Assembly: GCA_037176905.1 (NCBI GenBank)
Contig: JBBBWG010006347.1
Coordinates: 1 to 26,707, forward strand
Direction: 5' to 3'
Source of the DNA: Azolla pinnata
Taxonomy: Eukaryota > Streptophyta > Polypodiopsida > Salviniales > Salviniaceae
DNA length: 26,707 bases
Part shown: piece after piece, positions 1 to 8,890 of the stretch
Layout of the letters: each line of letters starts with the position of its first letter
How positions within the stretch are numbered: position 1 is the first letter of the stretch
Translations under genes and position numbers: made by a program
The notes under the pieces: generated by a model
What the model was told of the DNA's origin: nothing
What the model saw: the letters and a program-made list of their open reading frames with translations, nothing else
Database searches by the model: none

Positions 1-1020
1 GATGGGAGTCCCATCTTCCTCATCCTCTACGTGGACGATATGTTGCTCTCCGGTCGACATATCGGAGAGCTTGCCGAGCTCCGACGGCAAATGCTGCTGA
101 ACTTCGCAATGAAGGACCTCGGTCCGGTACATCATATTCTCGAGATGAAGATCACGCGGAATCGCCCTTCCTGACAGTTGTATTTGTCTCAGTCCGCTTA
201 CATCCGACGAATTTTGGAGCGATTCAGCATTCATACGGCTCGATCTGCGACGACACCGCTACCGGCCAACCTTCGGCTGTCACGGAAGGACTGCCCGACA
301 CCCGGTCCGGAGGGGGACTATATGAAGTCAGTACCATACGCACCGGTTGTTGGCTCATTGATGTACTCTATGGTCGCAACGCGGCCAGACATAGCACATG
401 CGGTTGGAGTCGTTAGCAGATTCATGCACAATCCTGGCCGCCCACACTAGAACGCAATGAAACATATCTTCAAATATCTGGTTGGCACACAAGGCTACGA
501 CATCAAATTCAGACCGAATGAACCCGTATGCCTAGTAGGCTACACCGACTCGGACTACGTGGGCTGTCTCGACACCCAGAAATCGACGTCCAGATACTTC
601 TTCAGGTTTGGGTACGACGCCATTTCGTGGAGATCGAAACTACAGGACTGTACGGCTACGAGTACAACCGAAGCGGAGTACGTAGCTGCGTCGGACACAG
701 TGAAGGAAACGCTTTGGCTCGGACGACTAGCTCGTATGTTTCGACAAGTTAATTTGAAATGGATTCCGATCGTACTCAGTGAAAGCCAGGGAGCCGTCGA
801 TTTAGCGAAGAATCTGGTACATCATAATGCTTCAAAGCATATCGAGGTTCGGTACCACTTCGTTCGGGATTGCGCAACTAAGGAGATGCTACGTCTAGAG
901 AAGGTCTCTACGATTGACAATGTTGCGGACGCGATAACCAAGAGTCTTTCGACGGACCGATTTTGGTCCTTACGCGATCGAATGGGCGTGGAGCTGATTT
1001 CGGACGAACTGCGGAAATAG
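1..1020 (+). mobile_element. Ty1/copia pol fossil, RT to RNase H (family A)
   Basis: 3' part of a copia polyprotein, cut by the window edge. The reverse transcriptase active-site motif YVDD lies near base 33, in a context typical of copia RT. The RT thumb follows (SLMYSMVATRPDIAHAVG, about 350-405), then RNase H with GYTDSDYVG and the segment STTEAEYVAASD. The C-terminal end reads NVADAITKSLS, usual for copia. RNase H lying just before the 3' LTR gives the copia order (integrase before RT). It is broken by a few changes and treated as a fossil. A second, partial copy of the same family lies at 22778-23147. Seen: motifs and order. Inferred: that both copies belong to one family, from near-identical wording over about 120 residues. 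Confidence 0.93.
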
Positions 1021-1133
1021 TCGAATTTTCTACGACGATCGTACTATTCCGCAGTATATCAGCCCCTTTGTAAATCTATAAAACTTGTATATTTTCTTTT
1101 TTCTTTTTACGGATTTTTGGAACACGCCCATTA

Positions 1134-1141
1134 CGGGGGAG
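1134..1141 (+). promoter_or_regulatory. Polypurine tract before the 3' LTR
   Basis: A short G-rich run lies directly before the TGTCG start of the LTR, where plus-strand priming occurs in LTR elements. The matching position before the LTR at 23336 reads GAGGGAG. The 1021-1133 stretch is untranslated 3' sequence. Confidence 0.6.
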
Positions 1142-1484
1142 TGTCGAATGCGGGCTTCTAATGGCCGTGTTCACACTGTCTATAAGTGGACGGGCCATAT
1201 TTGTAATATGTCGGAAACGCTTGTGCCCTAGCTTGGGGGTATAATAACAAGCTTGTATGGTCGTCCAAAGTTGGTTGCTCCAACTCCAGATAATAGCAGT
1301 GCTATTTTGTGTCTATTTCTCTCTCTCTCTTCTATCTTTACCGCCACATCTGACCAACCCAGATCTGAAGCCTCCTCCTTCAGATCTGATCTTCTCTCTG
1401 TTCTGACTTACCTCTTGACATCTCCACCATACTGTTGGGAGGTAGTGCTCCGATTTCGACTGACGACCTTCCACACACACAACA
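1142..1484 (+). mobile_element. 3' LTR of copia family A
   Basis: About 343 bp, starting TGTCGAATG and ending CACAACA. It shares most of its length with copies at 10646, 22434 (minus), 23336 and 24575. A TATA-like GGGGTATAA sits near 1236, and a CT-rich tract follows near 1315. The other copies carry GGGGTATAAATACC at this point, the likely promoter. The LTR directly follows the copia pol fossil and its polypurine tract. I see no clear target duplication because the 5' end of the element is outside the window. Confidence 0.88.
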
Positions 1485-1809
1485 CCGCTTCACATCATGT
1501 CGCACGATAGCACGAGGGCTGTCGCGTGGGGTGGGCCCACCTAGGGGCGTGCTCCTAGCTGTCTAGGGTGTGGCGATACCAGGAGTGGTGGCCAAGCTGG
1601 CATCAAATGAGCCAGGCCGACCCCTCACTAGTGGGACCGGAGGTGGGTGTCATGCCATATATGGTCCCATCTCCTCTGGTGGGGGCATGCCACCAAAATG
1701 CGCGGTCATCTAATGCTGCCATTCTCTCATTGCAACATGATAACTCCGTCACTCAGCCTCCAAGGTAAGTGGAATCAGCGATATATCAGCCATCTATCAC
1801 ACATTGAAA
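1485..1809. other. Unassigned sequence, no gene seen
   Basis: Mixed-composition sequence between the LTR and the telomere-like array. Open frames are short and have no recognisable content. It may be older insertion-site DNA. Confidence 0.5.
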
Positions 1810-2225
1810 ATTAGGGTTTAGGGTATAGGGTTTTAAGCATTCATGTAACTTAGGGTTTAGGGTTTAGGAGTTGCTAAAATTTAGGGTTCAGCCAATTTAG
1901 GGTTTACGCGATTTAGGGTTTTCGGCTAGTTTAGGGTTTTCGGCCAGTTTAGGGTTTGGGCCATCTTAGGGTTTAGGGTGGTTTAAGGTTTTCGCCTGTT
2001 TAGGGTTTAGGGTTATTTAGGGTTTAGGGTTTTCGGCTACTTTAGGGTTTCGGGTTTTCGGTCAGTTTAGGGTTTCCGCCAATTTAGGGTTTCGGCCAGT
2101 TTAGGGTTTAAGGTTTCGGGCTTTCGACCAGTTTAGGGTTTCGGCCAGTTTAGGGTTTCCACCAGCTTAGGGTTTCGTCCAGTTTAGGGTTCTAGCCACT
2201 TTTGAGTTTAGGGTTTCGGTGAAAT
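1810..2225 (+). repeat. Interstitial telomere-like array with CGGCCAG-type spacers
   Basis: About two dozen TTAGGG occurrences, mostly as TTTAGGG, the plant telomere unit. Only a few are in pure tandem. Most form a compound unit of about 17-18 bp, TTTAGGGTTT followed by a variable CGGCCAG/CGGCTAG/CCGCCAA spacer. Regular spacing with a conserved spacer points to a satellite that grew from a telomeric seed and not to a simple chromosome-end fusion. Confidence 0.85.
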
Positions 2226-2650
2226 GACGAAATTTCATGTCGAATTTCACTAATGCATCGTTAAATTTCTCTAACTATGCGGTTATTCAATTATTCCAAG
2301 CTAGTCTCCACTAATTATCGCAAAGTTCACTAATTACAGAAAATTACGCGTGTTTACAGCAACTTTCATTAATTACAGCAAATTTCACTAATTACAACAA
2401 ATTTCACGAATTACAACAAATTTCCCTAATTACAACAAATTTCACTAATTACAATAAATTTCACTAATAATAGAAAATTTCACTACTTACAACATATTTC
2501 ACTAGTTAGAACAAATTTCACGAAGTACGACAAATTTCACTTATTAGGACAAATTTTACTAATTAGGAAATAATTTACTAATTACAACAAATTTCACTAA
2601 TTACAACAAATTTCACTAACTTCAACGCCAAATCTACTTACTTCTCACTA
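2226..2650 (+). repeat. 19-bp AT-rich tandem array
   Basis: Repeats of the unit AATTTCACTAATTACAACA, about 19 bp. They are cleanest at 2375-2625 and more degenerate at both sides. It begins where the telomere-like array ends, with almost no spacer. No coding content is seen. Confidence 0.85.
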
Positions 2651-2669
2651 ATTACTTCTCACTAATTAT

Positions 2670-2960
2670 AGTGAGTTGAAGGAGCAGGAGGAGGAGGTCT
2701 ACCTGGAGGAGTAGGAGGACTAGCACTAATTGCCAGAGCAGGATCAAGAGCAGGGTCAAGCCGAGCAGGGTTTAGGGTTTGTAGGAGCAGAAGCAACAGC
2801 AGCACCACCAACAGAAGCAGCAGTAGAAGCAGAAGCAGCAACAATAGCAGCAGCAGCAAGGGCGAGCAAGGGAGAGCAGGAGAGTAGGGGCGAGCAGGAG
2901 CGAGTAGAAGGGAAAAAAAAGAGATAAGGAGGAGCGAGCTAGGGTTTGGAATTTGGGGGA
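2670..2960 (+). repeat. AGC/GAG-rich low-complexity tract
   Basis: Purine-rich, trinucleotide-like stretch (GAGCAGGAG, AGCAGCAGC) ending in AAAAAAAAGAGATAAGG. Open frames on both strands here read as Glu/Gln/Ala or poly-Leu strings and are products of composition. A telo-box-like TAGGGTTT lies near 2942, just before the CACTA sequence. Confidence 0.7.
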
Positions 2961-2964
2961 AAAA

Positions 2965-3185
2965 ACACCTAGTGATGTTGTTTGCCGCGCAGTAGCTGCG
3001 CAGTAGCCGCGTAGTTGCCGCGAAGTTACCGCGTCATTTGCCGCGAACCTGCAGAAATACAGGTACGCAGTTGCCACGGCACAACCACTTGTTCGCCACG
3101 AGGTTGCCACGAAGTTGCCACGCAGTTGCCACGATCAGCCGCTTGTTTGTCGCGAATTTGCCGCTCTGTTAACTGCGAAATTGTA
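2965..3185 (+). mobile_element. CACTA subterminal region, left end
   Basis: Dense TTTGCCGCG/GTTGCCACG motifs every 11-14 bp. They start after CACCTAGTGATG, which resembles a worn CACTACAAGG terminus. TTGTTTGCCGCG at about 2979 matches the inner part of the terminus at 13014. The array leads straight to the ATG of the transposase fragment at 3191, the usual arrangement at a CACTA 5' end. The exact terminus is uncertain. Confidence 0.65.
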
Positions 3186-3190
3186 CATAA

Positions 3191-4010
3191 ATGGATGCCG
3201 ATCCACACCACATTAGTTCAGAGTCATCGTCTACCGATGCCGAGGAGTTGCACAAGACACATATCGGCCAATGGGGAGCTCGGACCATTCGGTGTAGGTG
3301 CGACCGATGCAGGAAAAGATTTAGGCGAGCTCTTCATGTAGTGCACGATCATATATGGAAATGGGGCTATTGGAATCCTGAAGAGTCACCCCATGATATT
3401 CCGCATTACACTGTTGCACCGCGGTTGTTACGTGACTACTACAAGCGGGCAAGGGCAGAGGCTGAAGAAGAAGAGGCACGTGTACGACAACGTAGGAGTG
3501 AAGCAGTGGATGATCTAGAGGGTTTCCCAACGCAAGAACAAGATCCCAATCAACAAATGGAAGATATGATGGAAGATCTACATCGGCCAGCACGTCGGCA
3601 GGGTTCTGGACATCAAGCAAGGGAAGGCCCGACTTAGACTTTTCGACGTTACTACTGGCTGCTAGAACACCGATTTACGATGGAGCTACATTCTCAGTGC
3701 TTTGGGCAGCGATGGAGATCATGAATCTCCAAACATCCTATGGATGGAGTAATGCATCGGTGGATGCATTGCCAAGTCTCATGGGGAAGATGTTGCCACA
3801 ACCCCATCGTCTTCTAGCTACACGCGAAGAGGCAAGGAAGCAGATGATCACATTGCATGGGCTCGACTACGTCAGAATCCATGCATGTATCAACGACTGT
3901 GTGCTGTTCCGAGGTGAATTAGTAGATCTGTCTGAATGCCCCAAGCGGGGAGAGGCTAGATATCGACGAGACGTATCATCGCTCCAAGTTCCTCGCAAGG
4001 TTAGACTTAA
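3191..4010 (+). pseudogene. CACTA TNP2-type transposase, N-terminal fragment
   Basis: TNP2 is the catalytic transposase of plant CACTA elements. The first frame (148 codons from ATG 3191) holds the transposase-associated domain: RTIRCRCDRC, then VVHDHIWKWGYWNP, matching the family pattern IRCPCxxC...HL...G. It is followed by an acidic and basic coiled stretch. A second frame (about 3640-4010) reads IYDGATFSVL, YGWSN, MLPQPHRLL, LDYVRIHACINDCVLFRG and CPKRGEARY, the conserved TNP2 core start. The two parts are in different frames, so there is a frameshift or an intron near 3600-3640. Similarity stops at AAG|GTTAG (about 4000), a plausible splice donor. The catalytic domain beyond is missing here. 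The identification is firm; activity is very unlikely. Confidence 0.82.
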
Positions 4011-4034
4011 ACTTTATTATTTACAAATTTTCTT

Positions 4035-4330
4035 TCACGTTTGCCGCTAATATTAAACCGAATTTGCTGCAAAGTAGCCGCAAATTTGACACGAATTAGC
4101 AGCAAATGAGCCACGAATTTGTCGCAAATTTGCAACTAATTTGCCACAAATTTGCTGCTAATTTACCGCTAATTTGCCGCAAATTTGCCGCACATTTGCT
4201 GCTAATTTGCCGCAAGTTTGCTGCTTGTTTGCTGCTAATTTGCCGCTAATTTGCTGCAAATTTGCTGCTATTTTGCCGCAATTTTGTCGCTAGTTTGCCA
4301 CTAATTTGGCACGATTTTGTTGCTAATTTG
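4035..4330 (+). repeat. 11-bp TTTGCCGCTAA array
   Basis: About 26 imperfect copies of an 11-bp unit, AATTTGCCGCT with variants CTGC, CCAC and GCAA. All run in one direction and follow the presumed splice donor of the TNP2 fragment. The core matches the subterminal motif of the CACTA elements here, but it lies inside the element and in the left-end orientation. Confidence 0.85.
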
Positions 4331-4407
4331 CAACCCTAATCCCTTTCCCTTTGCAAATTGGAAAGGGATCAAAGTAATTAGAATTGTAACATTAGGCGGC
4401 GGCGGCC

Positions 4408-4506
4408 ATGGATATTCATGCTAACACTTATGAGGATAAACACGCTACGAGCACCAACAATCATGATAACAATGATCATAACACCACTACTAAAGCTAAT
4501 CACTAA
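4408..4506 (+). other. Short Asn/His-rich open frame
   Basis: An ATG in good context after GGCGGCGGCGGCC opens a 32-codon frame rich in Asn, His, Thr and Asp, ending just inside the palindromic stretch. It may be the first codons of an old gene, possibly the MYB relic at 4892, whose Asn/His codons seeded the GATCAT-type repeats. This is inference only. Confidence 0.25.
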
Positions 4507-4870
4507 TCAAGATCATGGATCTTGGTCCATAATTCGATGATGTTGATTAGTGATCCATGACCACCATATTAAGATGATCCTGATTGGTCCATGATCCATG
4601 ATTATTTCATCACTAAACCACCCTAATTAAGATGATCCTGATTCGTTCATGACCCTAAACCACCCTAATTAAGATGATCCTAATTGATCCAGAGATGATT
4701 TTGAATATCGTAACCACCACTACTAAAGATCAATGATCCTGATTAGTGATTAGCTTGGTCCTAATCATGGATCTTGGTCCTTAATTGGATGATCCTGATT
4801 TTGAATATCGTAATCGAGACCAATCATGGATCATGGACCAATCAGGATCATCTTAATTGGAATCGTAACC
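4431..4870. repeat. GATC-rich palindromic repeat cluster
   Basis: Interspersed direct and inverted modules based on GATGATCCTGATT and ATCATGGATCTTGGTCC. A perfect 36-nt inverted pair lies at 4568-4603 and 4822-4857. ATCATGGATCTTGGTCC recurs at 4512 and 4764. GATTTTGAATATCGTAA recurs at 4697 and 4797, exactly 100 bp apart. CTAATTAAGATGATCCT recurs near 4623 and 4665. Confidence 0.8.
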
Positions 4871-4891
4871 ATAATCAGAATCGACACAGAA

Positions 4892-5014
4892 ATGTCCTAC
4901 ATGCCCATACAACACAGCCATTGGCGGCCGTTTGAGGACCAGAAGTTGCGGGAGTTGGTGATGAAGCATGACGTGCAAAGCTAGAGCCTCATCGCCCAAC
5001 AATCGGATGTTAAT
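4892..5014 (+). pseudogene. R2R3-MYB relic (R2 repeat)
   Basis: The frame from ATG 4892 reads HWRPFEDQKLRELVMKHD, then VQS, a TAG stop, and SLIAQQ. This fits the R2 MYB repeat of plant R2R3-MYB factors: W-R-P-x-E-D-x-K-L-x-E-L-V, then Q-x-W-x-x-I-A. The stop falls exactly on the second conserved Trp (TGG to TAG). Similarity ends before the G-R-S-G-K-S-C-R segment, where AT-rich sequence takes over. R2R3-MYB proteins are nuclear transcription factors and need two full repeats to bind DNA, so this remnant cannot. It is a decayed host gene or a transposon-carried gene piece; the palindromic cluster upstream shows no MYB coding. Confidence 0.6.
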
Positions 5015-5019
5015 TTTTT

Positions 5020-5675
5020 ATGGAAGAGAAGAGTAGGCATTAATTGGTAATTTCTGTTTTTCATAGGCTTTAAAATGTAATTTAAAATTTTGGTAGGCGT
5101 TTTTTGATAATTTTCCCAATAATATAATTCATTTATTATTTCAAGATGATTATAAAACATTGGTCAAATCAAAACACATAATTTAAAACCATTTTTCAAT
5201 TTTCCAATATAGCACTTTTAGCTATATGAACTTGGTAATACCAATTATCAAGATCTCACTCACTATATAGATGATCAACCAAACTATCTATGCTCTAAGC
5301 AATAGATAGCTTTTATTTTTGTTATTTATTTAATGTAAGATAGTTCATATGTTATTGTCAAATTTATCTTTTTCTTCGCTCAGGGTTATCACATGTCCCA
5401 ACTTGATTTACAACTCTTCAAGTTACGAAGAGATTTATTTTCTTTGGATTGACATAACCTATTTAGATAGTATCATATTAATATGTTCAATTTTATATTT
5501 TAAGGGTAACTATTTCGTATATATCCAGGCTTGAAACTATTTAAGAGTGACTCAAATAATCGTTATTTGTAGTACATTAAACAGATTTATTTTACTTCTT
5601 ATTTTGTATGACACAACAGTATTCAGAATTATCAGATGAAAATTTTATTCAATGGTTCCAATAATCTATAGATAA
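5020..5675. other. AT-rich sequence, no gene seen
   Basis: Strongly AT-rich. At 5033-5110 a unit of about 30 bp containing TAGGC and AATTT recurs three times. The longest open frame (61 codons, plus, 5349-5534) is a hydrophobic chance frame. Confidence 0.5.
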
Positions 5676-5897
5676 TTAGAAACTTTCATTTAAAAGCCAT
5701 GGATAATCCAAAATTACATCAACGAATCTCACAGCTATTACATCAATGGGTGATTTACCAATTGTATCCAGCAGATGGCTTATTAGTACAAGAACAAAGT
5801 GAACCATCCTTGTCAACCAATCTACTATCAATTTTACCATGGATAGATAGTCCTCCAAGTGTGAACCCCCAAGTTTGATAAGAGTTGCAACAACCAT
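5676..5897 (-). mobile_element. Possible Ty3/gypsy integrase scrap
   Basis: A 73-codon minus-strand frame contains IVDWLTRMVHFV followed by VIAVRFVDVIL. It resembles the start of the integrase core of Ty3/gypsy elements (xVVDRLTKMxHFxP, later AxxFxxxV). The match is short and no neighbouring domain is visible. Treated as a fossil scrap; it could also be chance. Confidence 0.35.
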
Positions 5898-5899
5898 GA

Positions 5900-6897
5900 A
5901 AGAGGTAGCTTAGAACAGTGGAGCTGAAAAATACCCCTTAAACCAACTTCCACACCTTCATGACCTAAAATGTACTAAGCATGAACATGACAGTATTCAA
6001 ACAAAATCCGGCTTCAAACTAGAAAGAATTGTGTACTGCAACACTCCTTTACCAGTCTATTGGAGACATGAAAACAGTTCGTTATCATGAGCTTATGACT
6101 AACAATTTTATTTATATAACACTTGAATTTTGTTGTAACTTCCAAAAGTAGCTCCAGCTTAGCTCCAACAACCTTGATTACCCTATCCCTCTACCAATAG
6201 ACTCAGAAATTTTGAGTCGTACATGTTCTTACTTTAAAGAATATTTTGCATTTTATATATATCTTACCACGCATACTTCCAAGTAGCTTAAGTTAAACAT
6301 CCAAACAAGGAAACCACATAATTTGTCGATTGGTCCTATTAGTCTCATCTTCCACTATGCCACTATTTCAATCTGTCCCAAAAAATTGGACCTCAACTTA
6401 TACGCTTGGAATGGGGGTGTGCAAAATCCTCACAAAACAAAGGAGCAAAGTGTAAGCCTCAAATACTCATTCCTATGACCCACTGATAATTAGAAATTTA
6501 AAAATGAAATGCTCAAACTGCATGAGATCTGAAGGACAAATTCAAATGAAAATAGCTACAAGGACCCCACAAAGAGAGAATGAGAGAGAGAGATGTAGCC
6601 TAAAACGAAAACATTAATAGTGATGGAGCCTCATTGTGCTGTGCAAAAGGATCAACAAACTTTTTTATGAATAAACGTCAACAACTTCACAAGTGTAGTG
6701 AGCGATACAAACTTCGAACAATAGTTGAGCAATATAAGAATATGGTATGTAATAAGAAGCAGAGGCCAGAGTAGACAGAACGCTCAAAAAACATCCTTGT
6801 AAAATCTAACCTTCAAAAATATCTGCAGAAAAGGTAAAGTTCCAACATTTTTGTTAGAAGTCTAAACTCGGTTGAAGAAGCTTACGCGGGGCAAGGC
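5900..6897. other. Non-coding, downstream of the host gene
   Basis: AT-rich with no convincing frame. On the minus strand this is the 3' side of the host gene ending at 6898. AATAAA-type signals (TTTATT on plus, e.g. near 6110) exist, but none is convincingly placed. A GA-rich tract lies near 6571-6593. Confidence 0.4.
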
Positions 6898-7281
6898 CTA
6901 GGTCTGATCCGTTCCTGATGAAACACTGACGTTTTGGTCAGCTACAACTTCATTGGAAAGTGGGGATGGTGAGGGCCCAGCACATGCCCTCAACACTGCT
7001 TCAACCTGCACAATACCCAGCCACCATCCAGACAAATATCAAGCAGATGTATTTATCAAACCAGCAGAGAATGATTCGAACGTCAGGCCCTCTCAAAGGC
7101 TGTAGGAAACTTCAGATGCAAATAGAGGATTTTACTGTAAAGCAAACATATGAATACAGCATGTAAATTAATAAATATAGCACAGAAACGCTTCAGATTG
7201 GTTCATTTCTGACAGAATTACAACTTCATAAGACCAGTTTTACCTAGACTTCTATATTGAATTTGAGTGTATGCATGCACA

Positions 7282-7316
<35 letters not shown>

Positions 7317-8566
7317 ATTTCGGTGGAGATGATAACTTGAAAGTTATGGATGCTGTAAAAGTTTACTGTATATGCAGACAATAAAGTTCACCATATTTTC
7401 TGGTGTAATCTTGTGATTGGCTTCCCTTGTTGCACAATCCACAATTCAACCACATAAAGGTGAGGGACCACAGAGTAGCTACGATGTTCAAAGATCGAAC
7501 AAAATTACTGTATCACCATTCTCCATTTAGAAAAGGAATGAGAACGCACTGGAATAAAAAAGAAAGCCATCACAACGAGATAGTGTGAGAAGAACATAAG
7601 ATCAGAGACTTTGATTGAACAACGGACTGCACAGGTGTCAAATAAGTCACAGGATCAGTAATATGTTTATATTGGTTACCTAATGAGTTCTTGTAGAGTG
7701 AGAAGACCAATAGCAAAATCATATTGGAAACTTTTGAGTCACTCTTTAAAATAGCCCACTACCATCATTGAGATATTAATAAAACACCTTCATGACATAA
7801 GCAGTTATAGCAAAAAGGTTCCAACATAATGCAAGTGAGATATGTGCCCGAGAGCATATTTGTTGTCTTGGTTTATGCATAGGCATGACTTATATATTTA
7901 GAATAGAATCGCCCAACTGTGTTGCGCTCAGAACTTCCACGGATGGCAATTTTGAAACAAGCCTCATTTCGGCATATGACACCCTAAACAAAATGAGTTC
8001 TTATTTATATAGAATTGCGCTAGAAACTCGCCAGGCTGCTCAAACTCTTGTATGTTACTTATGAGGCCTAACAGTACCGACATGTATATCGTGGATCCCC
8101 ATCTAAAAGTTTTAAGGTGTGATGGCGTTTTGCATCCTCTGTTGTCTTTACTTCAAGCTGCACAGGAAGGCTGTCGACATGGATATGAGTAGCTGCGAGT
8201 TTATAAATAGCACAGAACAACGGTTGGCACATCCTCTTAGCTCTGCAGACTCAGGTTCCACAGTATCGGAACATTGATAGAAAGCAATACAATTCAGTGG
8301 ATTGATCAACCAAAGGAGACATCAAAACGACAAGAAGACAGACAAGAGCCAGATTTTGATGAATCTGTTTCGGCGAAACATGCAGAGGTTTTCATTCAGG
8401 AAGCGTAAAACGAAACAATGAGAAGACAATAGAGAGAGAGACCTGCGCTACCCTGCAAGCCCTCTTCTTGGCGTTGGCTCTGCGCGTACTGTTCATCGCC
8501 CACTGTTTCCAGACGAGGCCACCGGTCGTCTTCTTCACGATCTCTGCGATCCTTGTCGCTGCAAAA

Positions 8567-8571
<5 letters not shown>
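6898..8571 (-). CDS. Small two-exon host gene, basic N-terminal protein of unknown function
   Basis: Exon 1 runs from ATG 8571 to 8443 (43 codons). The intron is 8442-7006, with donor CAG|GTCTCT and acceptor TGTGCAG|GTT. Exon 2 runs from 7005 to TAG at 6898 (35 codons), giving 78 residues. Both splice sites fall between codons, and the junction reads RVAQ|VEAVLRAC. The N-terminal half has one acidic residue and many Lys/Arg (MNSTRRANAKKR) after an alternating basic/hydrophobic start, MAFAATRIAEIVKK. That fits a mitochondrial presequence but is not proof. The tail is Ser/Pro/Asp-rich and ends SSGTDQT. No membrane segment is seen. An in-frame upstream ATG at 8637 would add 22 residues, mainly an Arg-Glu run encoded by the GA repeat; I prefer 8571. 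I do not recognise the family. Frames are clean and codon use is balanced, unlike the relics around it. Confidence 0.62.
7285..7312 (+). repeat. (GT)14 microsatellite
   Basis: Uninterrupted GT dinucleotides inside the host-gene intron. They read as CA on the transcribed strand. Confidence 0.97.

Positions 8572-8600
<29 letters not shown>
8571..8600 (+). repeat. (TC)15, a GA repeat in the host-gene 5' leader
   Basis: On the minus strand this is an uninterrupted GA run ending one base before the chosen ATG. GA/CT repeats just upstream of start codons are common in plant 5' leaders and can act on transcription. Confidence 0.9.
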
Positions 8601-8603
<3 letters not shown>

Positions 8604-8649
8604 TGCTCGCTGGCTGTGCCTGTCTGTGGAATCCCAAGGCAGATAGGTT

Positions 8650-8870
8650 GCTAGGGTTTTTCCCGAGCCAGGTTGAGAACCTGTCTGACTACGATACAAG
8701 ACGAAGATGACCATTGAGCCTTTTTTAATTTTAAGTTTTTGTTTTTAATATTTCTTGTGAGGAAAGTAATTTTGGTTTTGTTTTTCAAAATACCAGGCCC
8801 ATCGGGGTCTTGGGTTTACCTAGGTCTTGCGTTTACAGCAAATCCTAACTCTAAATGATTTAGGGTTTTT
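8650..8870. promoter_or_regulatory. Divergent promoter with two telo-boxes and a site II motif
   Basis: TAGGGTTT occurs at 8652-8659 and 8861-8868; its complement AAACCCTA is the plant telo-box. GGCCCAT at 8796-8802 is the complement of the site II element TGGGCC. Telo-box plus site II is a known pairing in plant promoters of ribosomal and mitochondrial protein genes. Here it lies between the minus-strand host gene (start 8571) and the plus-strand eL37-like relic (start 8891). The first telo-box lies about 80 bases upstream of the host-gene start. Transcription start sites cannot be read from the sequence. Confidence 0.55.
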
Positions 8871-8890
8871 GTCCCCTTTGCTGTAGCAAA

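Noticed and set aside
2226-2650. Regular repeats as a possible CRISPR array
   Set aside because: The 19-bp units are contiguous with no unique spacers, and the window is plant nuclear DNA.
2662-3110. Poly-Leu, Cys/Phe-rich and Glu/Ala-rich frames on both strands
   Set aside because: They are produced by the AGC/GAG-rich low-complexity tract; no domain and no sensible codon pattern.
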